Shown here: piece by piece, positions 8,084 to 16,040 of the stretch
Numbering within the stretch: the stretch's first letter is position 1
Layout: each line of letters starts with the position of its first letter
Assembly (NCBI RefSeq): GCF_001730525.1
Contig: NZ_MDFN01000026.1
Location: 1 to 64,000 of the forward strand
Source: Arcticibacter eurypsychrophilus
GTDB lineage: Bacteria > Bacteroidota > Bacteroidia > Sphingobacteriales > Sphingobacteriaceae
Reading direction: 5' to 3'
Length of the DNA stretch: 64,000 nucleotides
Made by a program: the position numbers and the translations under genes
The notes under the pieces: generated by a model
Database searches by the model: none
Seen by the model: only the letters and a program-made list of their open reading frames with translations
Told to the model about the DNA's origin: nothing

Positions 8084-8201
8084 CCCTTGAGGACTGAGTT
8101 AAGCATGTACTGGGCGACAATTTAACTTTGCTCAGTCATTAGCGATCAAAAAGCCTCCTCGAGGAGTACGTCAAGCATGACCTGGGTGACAATCATACTT
8201 G
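8084..8201. repeat. Imperfect direct repeat, two units of about 47 bp
   Basis: Unit 1 (8084-8130) and unit 2 (8154-8201) share the order CTTGAGGA / CTCGAGGA, GT(T/C)AAGCATG, CTGGG(C/T)GACAAT and ACTTG. They lie 70 bp apart in the 340-bp gap between the palindrome and the oleate hydratase gene. Neither unit encodes anything visible. They may be binding sites, or the ends of a lost small element. Confidence 0.6.
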
Positions 8202-8305
8202 TTTATCACAATATGGCTTATAATTGGTTAACATGAGCACTTGCTCATCAGGTATTTTCTTCGAACCTTCTCTCAATCATAACCAACAATTTCTTACAAT
8301 CTCAA

Positions 8306-9895
8306 TTATCTAAACGCCGTGTATACCGCTTTTAATAATACCGCCAGATTTTTATTATGTGGTGTAACCGGAATGACTTTTCTATCAATACCCAATAATG
8401 TATAAACTGCTATCTTTGCTGCACGAACTGAATACTCTTCAGTAAACACCATATCATCTGCAATTTCAACAAACTGACTATGAAAAGCAAGATTAGTAGA
8501 GCCTTTAGGCACGACTAATGGCCTGTCACTCTTAGCTCGGGGCTGAAACAAAGCATCAACATAAGGCATCATTACCGGAATCACATTGATTACAGTATCC
8601 TTGATTTCTGTTTCATAAGCCTCAAAATGAAGATGATGGATAAGTTCCGTCAAAATCTCCTCCCCAGTACAATCAATCATAGGTTTTTTAATATAGTCTC
8701 CTATTTTATCCGGATACAATCCATATCCCCATAAAATAGTAGTATCCTCAAGTTGTGCTGCAAAATGAGGTTGCGCAGAAACAACAATGGACATCAGCCA
8801 GCTGGAGTCGACGAAACTCATCAATGCTCCGCTTCCAGGTTTATTATTAGAGAAATCCTCTATCAGCTTCAGCATTTTATTATCCTTAAAAGTAGCTGTG
8901 AAAGAGTACCATTTAGTTTCATCCGGCTTACCAAAAAAAGGTGCGGGATTTCCCAAGCCAGGTTTCTTCCTGGAGATGTTACTCCATAAAACACCCGAAA
9001 CAGGCTCATTAGGCAAGTACCTGGCCGGAGTATGATAATTACCTAAATTCGCATTATCGGTAATACAGCCATTCGTCACCATACAAAGATCTCCTTTCTT
9101 TAAAACAAAGGATCCTGAATTCCCCTCTGCAGCCGTATAACGGATGGCGCTGACTGTAATGGCATCCCCCGGTATAAAGTCTAAATCCGTTACGGTACAC
9201 CTCAACAAATAATCTATATTAAACTGTTCCAAATGTTTTTTTATAGGCAATATGATCGATTCATATTGATTATAAGGCGTCCTGGTCACACCTGCTAAAG
9301 TTTCAATGCGTGAAAATTCACGAATCATTCTGTTCATATACCGTTTCAGTTCAAGAAGACTCGACCACTTCTGAAAAGCAAAAGTCGTCTGCCACATGTA
9401 CCAAAAGTTAGTAGTGAAGAAATGATCATCAAACCACTCCTTGATCGTCCGGTTCTCAAGCTCTTTCTCATCCATCCGCATCAATTTCAACAATCTTAAA
9501 CGATCCCTGTTATCAAAGCCCATCGAATGAACATCTAGAATTTTACCTACTTTATTAATAAGCCGAGCATTAGCATGAGTCGGGTTAGCATGATCAAATG
9601 CCAATACCTCATCTTTTACCGAAATATGAGGCACATTCAAGGAAGGGATCCGGCTAAGCAGCTCCCAAAGATTTTCATAAGTCTCCTCATTTAGCATCCT
9701 CCCCCCACGGCATACAAAACCATCTTGTTTAGTGCCAGAACCATCATTACTCCCACCAAGAATAGGCAAGGCTTCTATAATGTGAATGTTCTCTCCCTTA
9801 AATCCAGCATCCTCTATCAAATATAAGGCACCAGCTAAAGAACCTAAACCACCTCCAACGAAATAAGCTTGTTTGTTTTTATTGTTTTCATTCAT
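8306..9895 (-). CDS. ohyA: Oleate hydratase (myosin-cross-reactive antigen family)
   Basis: This FAD protein adds water to the cis-9 double bond of oleate and related acids, giving 10-hydroxystearate. Starting at MNENNKNK (9895) it has 529 residues; the frame is open ten codons further, without support. The dinucleotide motif YFVGGGLGSLAGALYL is at residues 11-26, followed by HIIEALPILGGSNDG and the substrate-site motif RGGRMLN at 63-69. Many hydratases carry RGGREM with a catalytic Glu; the MLN form belongs to the subgroup of Rhodococcus OhyA, as far as I recall. The gene stands alone on the minus strand; a broken 3' copy lies at 5670-5845. Confidence 0.9.
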   Translation of the reverse strand: MNENNKNKQAYFVGGGLGSLAGALYLIEDAGFKGENIHIIEALPILGGSNDGSGTKQDGFVCRGGRMLNEETYENLWELLSRIPSLNVPHISVKDEVLAFDHANPTHANARLINKVGKILDVHSMGFDNRDRLRLLKLMRMDEKELENRTIKEWFDDHFFTTNFWYMWQTTFAFQKWSSLLELKRYMNRMIREFSRIETLAGVTRTPYNQYESIILPIKKHLEQFNIDYLLRCTVTDLDFIPGDAITVSAIRYTAAEGNSGSFVLKKGDLCMVTNGCITDNANLGNYHTPARYLPNEPVSGVLWSNISRKKPGLGNPAPFFGKPDETKWYSFTATFKDNKMLKLIEDFSNNKPGSGALMSFVDSSWLMSIVVSAQPHFAAQLEDTTILWGYGLYPDKIGDYIKKPMIDCTGEEILTELIHHLHFEAYETEIKDTVINVIPVMMPYVDALFQPRAKSDRPLVVPKGSTNLAFHSQFVEIADDMVFTEEYSVRAAKIAVYTLLGIDRKVIPVTPHNKNLAVLLKAVYTAFR

Positions 9896-10142
9896 GATTT
9901 TAAACGTTTTGTTTAATAAAACCATCTTGCTGCCTGTCCATTAATCTGGTGCAGCTATTTGAACGCATCAATAATGACTGGGAGAGTCGGGAGAATGCTA
10001 ATATGATAGCATAAACGGGCTTGTGGTATATTAACTTAACTACCAGGATCTACTAATTGTTTCTCCCTATCTAAAACAGAAACATAAACAAGTGATTTAC
10101 AAGATAAAGATTTTATTTTTACGCTATTTATCCATAAAAATT

Positions 10143-10604
10143 ATGAAATATCAAAATACTCAAATAGGATGGTTTATAATGGTCATCTTTCTATTAATCC
10201 CTGTTCATTTAACTTATGCGTACTTTGCTCAAATAGGCAATAACCCTTTGTCTTTTCCAGCATATCTTGCTTTATCCATACTATTTATTCTAATCATTTT
10301 ATGCTTTTATAAATTGCAAGTAAAAGTAGATCAATCAGGAATTCACGTAATTTTCGGAATAGGGTTAATTCATATTAATATTACACCTGAAAAAGTTTAT
10401 CAGGTTCGGGTCGTACATACGCCTTGGTATTATGGTTTAGGAATAAGGTTCACCAGCAAAGGAATGTTGTATAATATCCAGGGCTCATCTGCAGTAGAGA
10501 TATCCTATTTAGATGGCAAGAAGAAAACAGTCTTAATTGGCAGCAATGATCCGACTGCGTTGAAAGATTTTATCAAAGAAAAGTATCTGGTGGAAAATGA
10601 GTGA
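10143..10604 (+). CDS. Two-helix membrane protein with PH-like cytoplasmic domain
   Basis: From the ATG at 10143 (MKYQNTQIGWF) the protein has 153 residues; the frame is open 17 codons upstream. Two membrane helices (about residues 8-28 and 38-57) are followed by a beta-rich domain with LQVKVDQSGIHVIFG, TPEKVYQVRVV and RFTSKGMLYNI, which resembles bacterial PH-like domains of small membrane proteins. Function unknown. It is divergent from the oleate hydratase gene, with 247 bp between them, and was duplicated together with it, because a truncated copy follows the hydratase remnant at 5832-6013. Confidence 0.6.
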   Translation: MKYQNTQIGWFIMVIFLLIPVHLTYAYFAQIGNNPLSFPAYLALSILFILIILCFYKLQVKVDQSGIHVIFGIGLIHINITPEKVYQVRVVHTPWYYGLGIRFTSKGMLYNIQGSSAVEISYLDGKKKTVLIGSNDPTALKDFIKEKYLVENE

Positions 10605-10647
10605 TTCAGTAAAGAGATTAAAACTAAGTATTCTTTGTTTATCATCA

Positions 10648-10707
10648 TCAATTTATACATCTCTGGAAACAATGCAAGGTTAAAAAGCTAATTAGAGCTT
10701 TCTTCAT
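10648..10707 (-). pseudogene. Truncated second copy of the small membrane peptide
   Basis: The first ten codons (MKKALISFLT) match those of the intact 55-codon gene at 7962 (MKKVLISFLT). A base loss after ACC then shifts the frame and a TGA at 10648 ends it after 19 codons. The upstream flank and palindrome are conserved as in the intact copy. No WYL regulator follows, which shows that this half of the duplication has lost its regulator. Confidence 0.65.
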
Positions 10708-10748
10708 TCTTTCATTATTTTTAATTCGCAACAATGATGAAAGCAAAG

Positions 10749-10767
10749 TATGCAGGGCATCTGCATA
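10749..10767. promoter_or_regulatory. Palindromic operator TATGCAG-N5-CTGCATA, copy 2
   Basis: The same perfect 7-bp inverted repeat as at 8004-8022, with spacer GGCAT instead of GGTAT. It precedes the truncated small membrane gene on the minus strand, and lies 80 bp before the cREC gene on the plus strand, so it may now influence that gene. Conservation of both arms beside a decayed reading frame suggests that the site itself has been under selection, or that the duplication is young. Confidence 0.55.
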
Positions 10768-10845
10768 TTAAGAAAAAAGCTAAAAAACTTTTATAAAAGG
10801 ATTAATAACTAGGAATAAACAAAATAAATCCGATACTTACCAAAA

Positions 10846-11187
10846 ATGGGATATAAACTTTTTCTTGATGACCTACGATCTGTAAATATGGTTTATAAAG
10901 ACCTCAGCGATCATGATTTTATTATAGTAAGAAGCTATCTCGATTTTGTAAATTATATATCCGAAAACGGCCTTCCCGATTTCATTAGTTTTGATAATGA
11001 TCTCGGCGAAGATGAATTACAATGCCTGCTTCCTGATGGTTATGCTTGTGCTAAATGGTTGGTTTATGATAGAGAATTCGATCTCAGAAACTTAAAGTTC
11101 AACGTCCATTCAGCCAATCCTGTAGCAAAAGTGCAAATTGAATCATTACTGAATAATTATCAAAAATTTCTAAAGAACGAGGAGTAA
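10846..11187 (+). CDS. Cyclic-phosphate processing receiver-like protein (cREC)
   Basis: A 113-residue protein made only of a receiver-like domain. The N-terminal LFLDDLR (residues 5-11), the acidic FDNDLG (49-54) and the late VHSANP (87-92) are the marks of the cREC family (PF20274 as I recall), predicted to handle cyclic phosphate groups in nucleotide or RNA metabolism. No output domain is attached. The stop is followed after four bases by the start of a WYL regulator, so the two are probably translated together and work in one circuit. Biochemical activity of this family is, to my knowledge, only predicted. Confidence 0.75.
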   Translation: MGYKLFLDDLRSVNMVYKDLSDHDFIIVRSYLDFVNYISENGLPDFISFDNDLGEDELQCLLPDGYACAKWLVYDREFDLRNLKFNVHSANPVAKVQIESLLNNYQKFLKNEE

Positions 11188-11191
11188 ATCT

Positions 11192-12145
11192 ATGAACAGG
11201 ATCGACCGCCTTTCCGCAATTCTTATTCAGTTACAGTCGCGTAAAAACACAAGGGCGCAGGATGTTGCCAACCGTTACCAAATCAGTTTGCGCACCGTTT
11301 ACCGGGATATCCGTTCACTCGAAGAAGCCGGAGTGCCCATTATTGGTGAAGCCGGAAGAGGTTATTCCCTTGCTGATGGTTATCGCCTCCCTCCTCTTAT
11401 GTTTACACGCGAAGAAGCAACGGCTTTCATTACAGCAGAGAAACTGGTAATTTCCTTAACCGATCAGGAAAACAGTAAATCTTACACACTTGCTATGGAT
11501 AAGATTAGGGCAGTGCTTAAACGAACCGACAAGGATTACCTGGAAGATCTGGACACACGAATAAAAGTAATTAAAAGCAAACGGGATCCTGAGTTCAAAG
11601 AACACGCTAACCCACTTCAGATAATACTGCAAGCTATTGCGGATAAAAAGGTGATGCGAATGACTTATTACGCCTATTACCGGCAGGAACAAACATTAAG
11701 GTTAGTGGAGCCCATAGGCGTTTTTTATCTGGATAACTACTGGCACCTGATTGCTTATTGCAGGGAAAGAAAAGCCTGCCGTGATTTTCGCTTTGATCGC
11801 ATAAAAAGTATCGAAATAACAAACGAATGTTATCAAGACGTTCATATCAGTCTGGAAAACTACCTCATTGATCAGTATAAGGAATATTCAGTAATAGAAA
11901 TTACCCTTCTTGTTGATCAGGAGGCATCATTTCATTTGGGTGAACAAAAATATTACCAGGGATATGTTTCTGAAAAACAAACTTCAAAAGGCGTAGAAAT
12001 GAAGTTTATGACTCTATCTCCTGAAGGATTTTGCCGCTGGTATCTGTCTATCGCAGATTGTGCCATTATCCTTCAACCCGATTCCATTAAGAAAAAAGCA
12101 CAGCTATTATTTAATACCATTAAAAAAAATATTAATTTTATTTAG
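11192..12145 (+). CDS. WYL-domain transcriptional regulator, YafY type
   Basis: A 317-residue regulator. The winged HTH covers residues 3-60, with the recognition region NRYQISLRTVYRDIRSLEEAG, followed by GRGYSLADGYRLPPLMFT, typical of the DeoR-like YafY group. The WYL domain spans about 145-215 and contains MTYYAYYR and PIGVFYLDNYWHLIAYC, and a C-terminal WCX-type extension ends the protein. Its closest relatives regulate neighbouring genes in response to a ligand. Placement four bases behind the cREC gene suggests that it controls, or responds to, the product of that enzyme. The DinB-family gene follows after 59 bp. Confidence 0.87.
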   Translation: MNRIDRLSAILIQLQSRKNTRAQDVANRYQISLRTVYRDIRSLEEAGVPIIGEAGRGYSLADGYRLPPLMFTREEATAFITAEKLVISLTDQENSKSYTLAMDKIRAVLKRTDKDYLEDLDTRIKVIKSKRDPEFKEHANPLQIILQAIADKKVMRMTYYAYYRQEQTLRLVEPIGVFYLDNYWHLIAYCRERKACRDFRFDRIKSIEITNECYQDVHISLENYLIDQYKEYSVIEITLLVDQEASFHLGEQKYYQGYVSEKQTSKGVEMKFMTLSPEGFCRWYLSIADCAIILQPDSIKKKAQLLFNTIKKNINFI

Positions 12146-12204
12146 CACTGCTGACATAGGGCTGTCACAGGACTGTTGTTTATTTGTGTATAAACAAAAA
12201 CAAA

Positions 12205-12702
12205 ATGTCGATAGTAACAAATTTTTTAGAAGAACTTGAACAGGAATCTGTAGTAACCCGTAAGATGCTGAAAATAATCCCTGCGGATAAATACGAATGG
12301 CAACCACATGTAAAAAGCATGACCATCAAACAGCTTTCCTCACATATTGCTGATCTAACCAACTGGATTCCTTTAGCCTTTGATACGGATGAACTGGACT
12401 TTGCAAAAGTGCCTTATTCGCCTGCACCATGGAATAACAATGAAGAGCTACTTGATCTCTTTGAACATTCTTTTGCAAATGCTAAAGCAAAACTTGAAAA
12501 TGCCAAGGATGAGGATCTTTCAACCGAATGGATCTTAAGAAATGGGGAACAAATTTTAGAGAAACTAACAAAGGGTGGACTTATTCGTATCGCACTAAGC
12601 CAGACGATTCATCACCGTGCTCAGCTGGGTGTATATCTCCGTTTACTGGATATCCCAATCCCCGGTTCGTATGGCCCAAGTGCTGATGATCAGAATTTTT
12701 AA
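12205..12702 (+). CDS. DinB/YfiT-like four-helix metalloprotein
   Basis: I choose the ATG at 12205 (MSIVTNFLEELEQ), 165 residues; a start seven codons earlier is possible. The fold is that of the DinB superfamily, with metal-ligand histidines in SSHIADL and in TIHHRAQLGVYLR near the end. Members are damage-inducible proteins, thiol transferases (bacillithiol, mycothiol) or unknown. The distal position behind the cREC-WYL pair and the shared terminator suggest one transcription unit. The substrate or thiol is not evident. Confidence 0.78.
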   Translation: MSIVTNFLEELEQESVVTRKMLKIIPADKYEWQPHVKSMTIKQLSSHIADLTNWIPLAFDTDELDFAKVPYSPAPWNNNEELLDLFEHSFANAKAKLENAKDEDLSTEWILRNGEQILEKLTKGGLIRIALSQTIHHRAQLGVYLRLLDIPIPGSYGPSADDQNF

Positions 12703-12708
12703 CTGAAT

Positions 12709-12744
12709 AAAATACCACCTCCCTTTTCCAAGAGGTGGTATTTT
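12709..12744. terminator. Bidirectional terminator between convergent genes
   Basis: A perfect 13-bp stem, AAAATACCACCTC (12709-12721) with its complement at 12732-12744 and a 10-nt loop. A and T runs at the stem ends let it act in both directions. It ends the cREC/WYL/DinB unit and the receptor operon from the other side. Confidence 0.85.
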
Positions 12745-12752
12745 ATCAGATC

Positions 12753-13586
12753 TTACTCAACCTTTCTTTCCACTGATTCCACTAGTGAAGTGCCAAAATA
12801 GCCTGTCACATTTCTTGAACTTTCGGTCAGCTTTTGTACATTAGCACGTGAATTAGTTAGAGGAGAAGCAAAAATCCCACCACTCTGAAGTTGAGTGCTT
12901 AAGTCAGCCCAAAAGTCAAAAGCACCCCGAGTCAGTGACCATACTTCTGCTTTTATTACATCATCCTTTACAAACGGCGTATCTATCTGAAGTTCGGTTT
13001 CGCTAATATAATTCCCATCAACAAACTCGTCTGAAAAAAAATTAATATCATTTGCTTTATTTAGATAAGTATTGTTTCGATAAAGTTTAACCAGCATATA
13101 GTCCCCCTCTCCTGGTAGCTCCTGTCCGTAAATAAATGGATAATAACCAGCATCTTCATGAACAATAGATTTTTCTTCGTACTTAATTCGAATAGAATCA
13201 GGAGCCATAGAGATCCGTGGCATTTTAGAAATTACTTCATAACTTCCTTCTGAACATAGTATTCGCAAGGTATACGTTCTACCTTCTACTCCCTTCAAAT
13301 TTGCTATTTCATATTTACCCGGACTTACTTCTTTAAGCACTTCCTTATTACCAGCGTCATCATTAAGGGTCAAAGTGGCATTAGTTACAGGTGGATAGCT
13401 GTTTTTTTCTGCCAATGTTTTTGTCAAATACAATTTAACATATTGATTTCCGGGAAGATTTGTAAGCCAGCCTTCCACAACAAGCGCCGGAGTACCTTCA
13501 TTTGTTTTAAAATCTATTGTATCTTCGCATGAGGAAAACAGGAGCGAAGAGAAGAACATCACTATTAATAAGTTTACTATTTTCAT
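12753..13586 (-). CDS. DUF4249 lipoprotein, receptor partner
   Basis: A 277-residue lipoprotein with a signal peptide and lipobox FSSC (Cys20). The EGWLTNLPGNQYVKLYLTKTL and YTLRI regions, with Ig-like beta-strands, are typical of DUF4249, a Bacteroidetes family usually encoded directly behind a TonB-dependent receptor. It likely sits on the outer-membrane surface or periplasmic face beside the receptor, in the manner of SusD-like partners, though no ligand is known. Ten bases separate it from the receptor gene, so they are co-transcribed. It is the last gene of the five-gene operon that begins with the ECF sigma factor. Confidence 0.82.
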   Translation of the reverse strand: MKIVNLLIVMFFSSLLFSSCEDTIDFKTNEGTPALVVEGWLTNLPGNQYVKLYLTKTLAEKNSYPPVTNATLTLNDDAGNKEVLKEVSPGKYEIANLKGVEGRTYTLRILCSEGSYEVISKMPRISMAPDSIRIKYEEKSIVHEDAGYYPFIYGQELPGEGDYMLVKLYRNNTYLNKANDINFFSDEFVDGNYISETELQIDTPFVKDDVIKAEVWSLTRGAFDFWADLSTQLQSGGIFASPLTNSRANVQKLTESSRNVTGYFGTSLVESVERKVE

Positions 13587-13596
13587 GGTATGTGTA

Positions 13597-15960
13597 TTAA
13601 AATTTAAAATTCCAGGTTACTGATGGTATTACGGATCCAAACATTGAAAAGCGAATTGTTTCCAGATCAGCTGGTCGATCTTCAACCTGACGGGGGTAAA
13701 CAGAAAATGCGTTTTTACGGTTCAGTGCGTTAAATAAGGATACGACCCATTCACTTGTAAATTTTCGACCTGGTATCACTTTCTTTTTAAAAGTTGCTGA
13801 TACGTCGAGTCGATGGTAATCAGGGATCCTGTAATTGTTTCGAAAATTCCCTGAATTATACTGAACCGGCAAGCCATCAAACTCAAACCTTCCATCAGGT
13901 AGTGTAGTGGGCACTCCGGTGGCGTAGCTATAGGTACCAGAGAGTAGAATTCTTGGTTTCAACTGGTATACCGCAACCACAGAAAGTGCATGTGTTTTGT
14001 CATACTTAGCCGGATAAAACGCAGCATTATTAATTCCTTCAATTTGTCTTTCCGTTTTGCTGAATGTATAGCTTACCCAGCCATTCAGTCGTCCGCTATT
14101 TTTCTTTAGGTAAAACTCCGAACCATAGGCACGCCCTTTCCCGAACAACATGTCGCCTGGCAAATCCTCATTTAATAAGGTTTCAGCTCCATCAATAAAA
14201 TCGATCTGATTATTCAACTTTCTGTAATAAACCTCTGCCGATGCTTCATATTTATCATTAAAGAAGTTGCGGAAATAACCTGTTGATACCTGATCTGCGG
14301 TCTCGGGTTTAACATTATAAGAACTGGGAGTCCAAATATCAAGTGGACTTGACGAAATGGTATTCGAAATTAAATGAAGATTTTGAGATGTACGGCTGTA
14401 AGATGCTTTAATTGAGGCATCTTCCCCTGTTTTTATCTTCATGGATAACCGAGGCTGTAAATTTTGGTACCATTTGATGGTTGCCCAGTCATCAAAAACC
14501 TTTTGATTTACGGGCAATTTACGTTCACCAGTAACTCCTTCATAGTCACTCACTAGAGTTGTTCCTTTGGCTAGATTTTGAAATGCAGTATATCTTAAGC
14601 CGTACTCCACGGAGAAAACATTAGATATTTCCAATTCATGATCCCAATATAAGCTATATTCAGCAGCACGATTTCCGGGCATCTCTATAGTATTAAAAAT
14701 GGAATTATCACTTTGAGGTGTAGCCTTTCCAGGACGGAAATCGTGAAGACTAGCTTCTATCCCAAAATAAACGGTACTTTTTGAATTCTGATACCAACTA
14801 TAGGCGTTCTTAAGCGTGTAATCAACAATAGATGCATCCCAATTAAAACTAGTTGCAGGATTCTCCATTGCACCTAAGCGATATTTATAATCTGAATAAA
14901 TCAGACTTGTATTTGAAAAAAGGCGCGGACTGTAAATATGATTCCATCTAACTGTACCTGTTCCGTTTGCCCACTGAAGAAGAAATCTATTTGCAGCTTC
15001 AATTTTATCCTTTCCAAAATAACCTGAAACAAAAAGACGGTCATTATCTGACAAAGCGAAGTTCAGTTTAGCGCTCAAATCATAAAAATAGATAGAATTA
15101 TCACGAATACTCGGGTCTGATGATTGTTTGGTAAGAACATCCGTATAGGAACGCCTTGCACTAACAATCATAGAACTTTTATCTTTCTTTAACGGACCTT
15201 CTGCAGTGAAACGGCTTGCTATAAGCCCTAATCCACCTGCAAAGTTCCATTCTTTATTATTTCCATCCTTCATCCGTGTATCCAGAACAGAAGAAAGGCG
15301 CCCTCCAAATCTAGCCGGCATCTCGGTTTTATATAGAGAAGCCTCTTTTATCGCATCAGGATTGGCAACAGAAAAGAGGTTAAACAAGTGTGAAGTAAAA
15401 TAAAGAGGCGCCTCATCAAGCAAAACAAGGTTCTGATCGACTCCTCCACCTCTTACATTAAATCCTGATGCTCCATCACCAACTGTACTGACTCCAGGAA
15501 GGAGTTGGAAAGAGCGGATTAAATCAGCTTCCCCAAGAAAAGCAGGCAGTTGTTTTACTTCAACCATGGAAAGAGGAGCCACATTAACAGGTCTGCTTAC
15601 ATTATCCCGTTTTGAAACTGAGCTAATTATAACTTCATCCATCACATTTGAAGCAGGCATTAGATTAATATTTAAAGAAGTATCTCTTTTCAAAGTAAGA
15701 TTCATTTCCATCCTCTCATATCCTACATAAGAGAACCATACTTTGTATGTACCTGGGCGAATACTTAATGAATAGAATCCATAACTATTTGCTGGAGCCT
15801 TAGCAGCAATACCAACAATAGATACCACCGCACCAGTAAGACTTTCGCCACTTACACCATCTTTAAGATAACCGCTTAAGGTAATGCTCTTTTGCGCAAT
15901 CGCTGTTGTTTGCATTGATAATATAAGCAATGCCAAGTAGAACAGTTTAAGAATTTTCAT
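13597..15960 (-). CDS. TonB-dependent receptor with N-terminal CarboxypepD-like domain
   Basis: A 787-residue outer-membrane receptor. After a signal peptide (1-22) comes a CarboxypepD_reg-like beta-sandwich (about 26-105), then the plug with EVKQLPAFLGEADLIRSFQLLPGV and GFNVRGGG, and a 22-strand-type barrel ending in VTWNFKF, with the terminal Phe usual for barrel assembly. It imports an unknown large or scarce ligand using TonB energy. It has no STN signalling domain; that domain is on the separate protein encoded just upstream (16041-17714), which is unusual. The DUF4249 gene follows. The operon's sigma/FecR pair presumably responds to occupancy of this receptor. Confidence 0.9.
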   Translation of the reverse strand: MKILKLFYLALLILSMQTTAIAQKSITLSGYLKDGVSGESLTGAVVSIVGIAAKAPANSYGFYSLSIRPGTYKVWFSYVGYERMEMNLTLKRDTSLNINLMPASNVMDEVIISSVSKRDNVSRPVNVAPLSMVEVKQLPAFLGEADLIRSFQLLPGVSTVGDGASGFNVRGGGVDQNLVLLDEAPLYFTSHLFNLFSVANPDAIKEASLYKTEMPARFGGRLSSVLDTRMKDGNNKEWNFAGGLGLIASRFTAEGPLKKDKSSMIVSARRSYTDVLTKQSSDPSIRDNSIYFYDLSAKLNFALSDNDRLFVSGYFGKDKIEAANRFLLQWANGTGTVRWNHIYSPRLFSNTSLIYSDYKYRLGAMENPATSFNWDASIVDYTLKNAYSWYQNSKSTVYFGIEASLHDFRPGKATPQSDNSIFNTIEMPGNRAAEYSLYWDHELEISNVFSVEYGLRYTAFQNLAKGTTLVSDYEGVTGERKLPVNQKVFDDWATIKWYQNLQPRLSMKIKTGEDASIKASYSRTSQNLHLISNTISSSPLDIWTPSSYNVKPETADQVSTGYFRNFFNDKYEASAEVYYRKLNNQIDFIDGAETLLNEDLPGDMLFGKGRAYGSEFYLKKNSGRLNGWVSYTFSKTERQIEGINNAAFYPAKYDKTHALSVVAVYQLKPRILLSGTYSYATGVPTTLPDGRFEFDGLPVQYNSGNFRNNYRIPDYHRLDVSATFKKKVIPGRKFTSEWVVSLFNALNRKNAFSVYPRQVEDRPADLETIRFSMFGSVIPSVTWNFKF

Positions 15961-16040
15961 AATTTTAAGTAATTGTTTTCATATAGTACAACGTCTTCAG
16001 GCTTTACCCCTACGCACTTTGTAAATATTTAGCAGATTAA

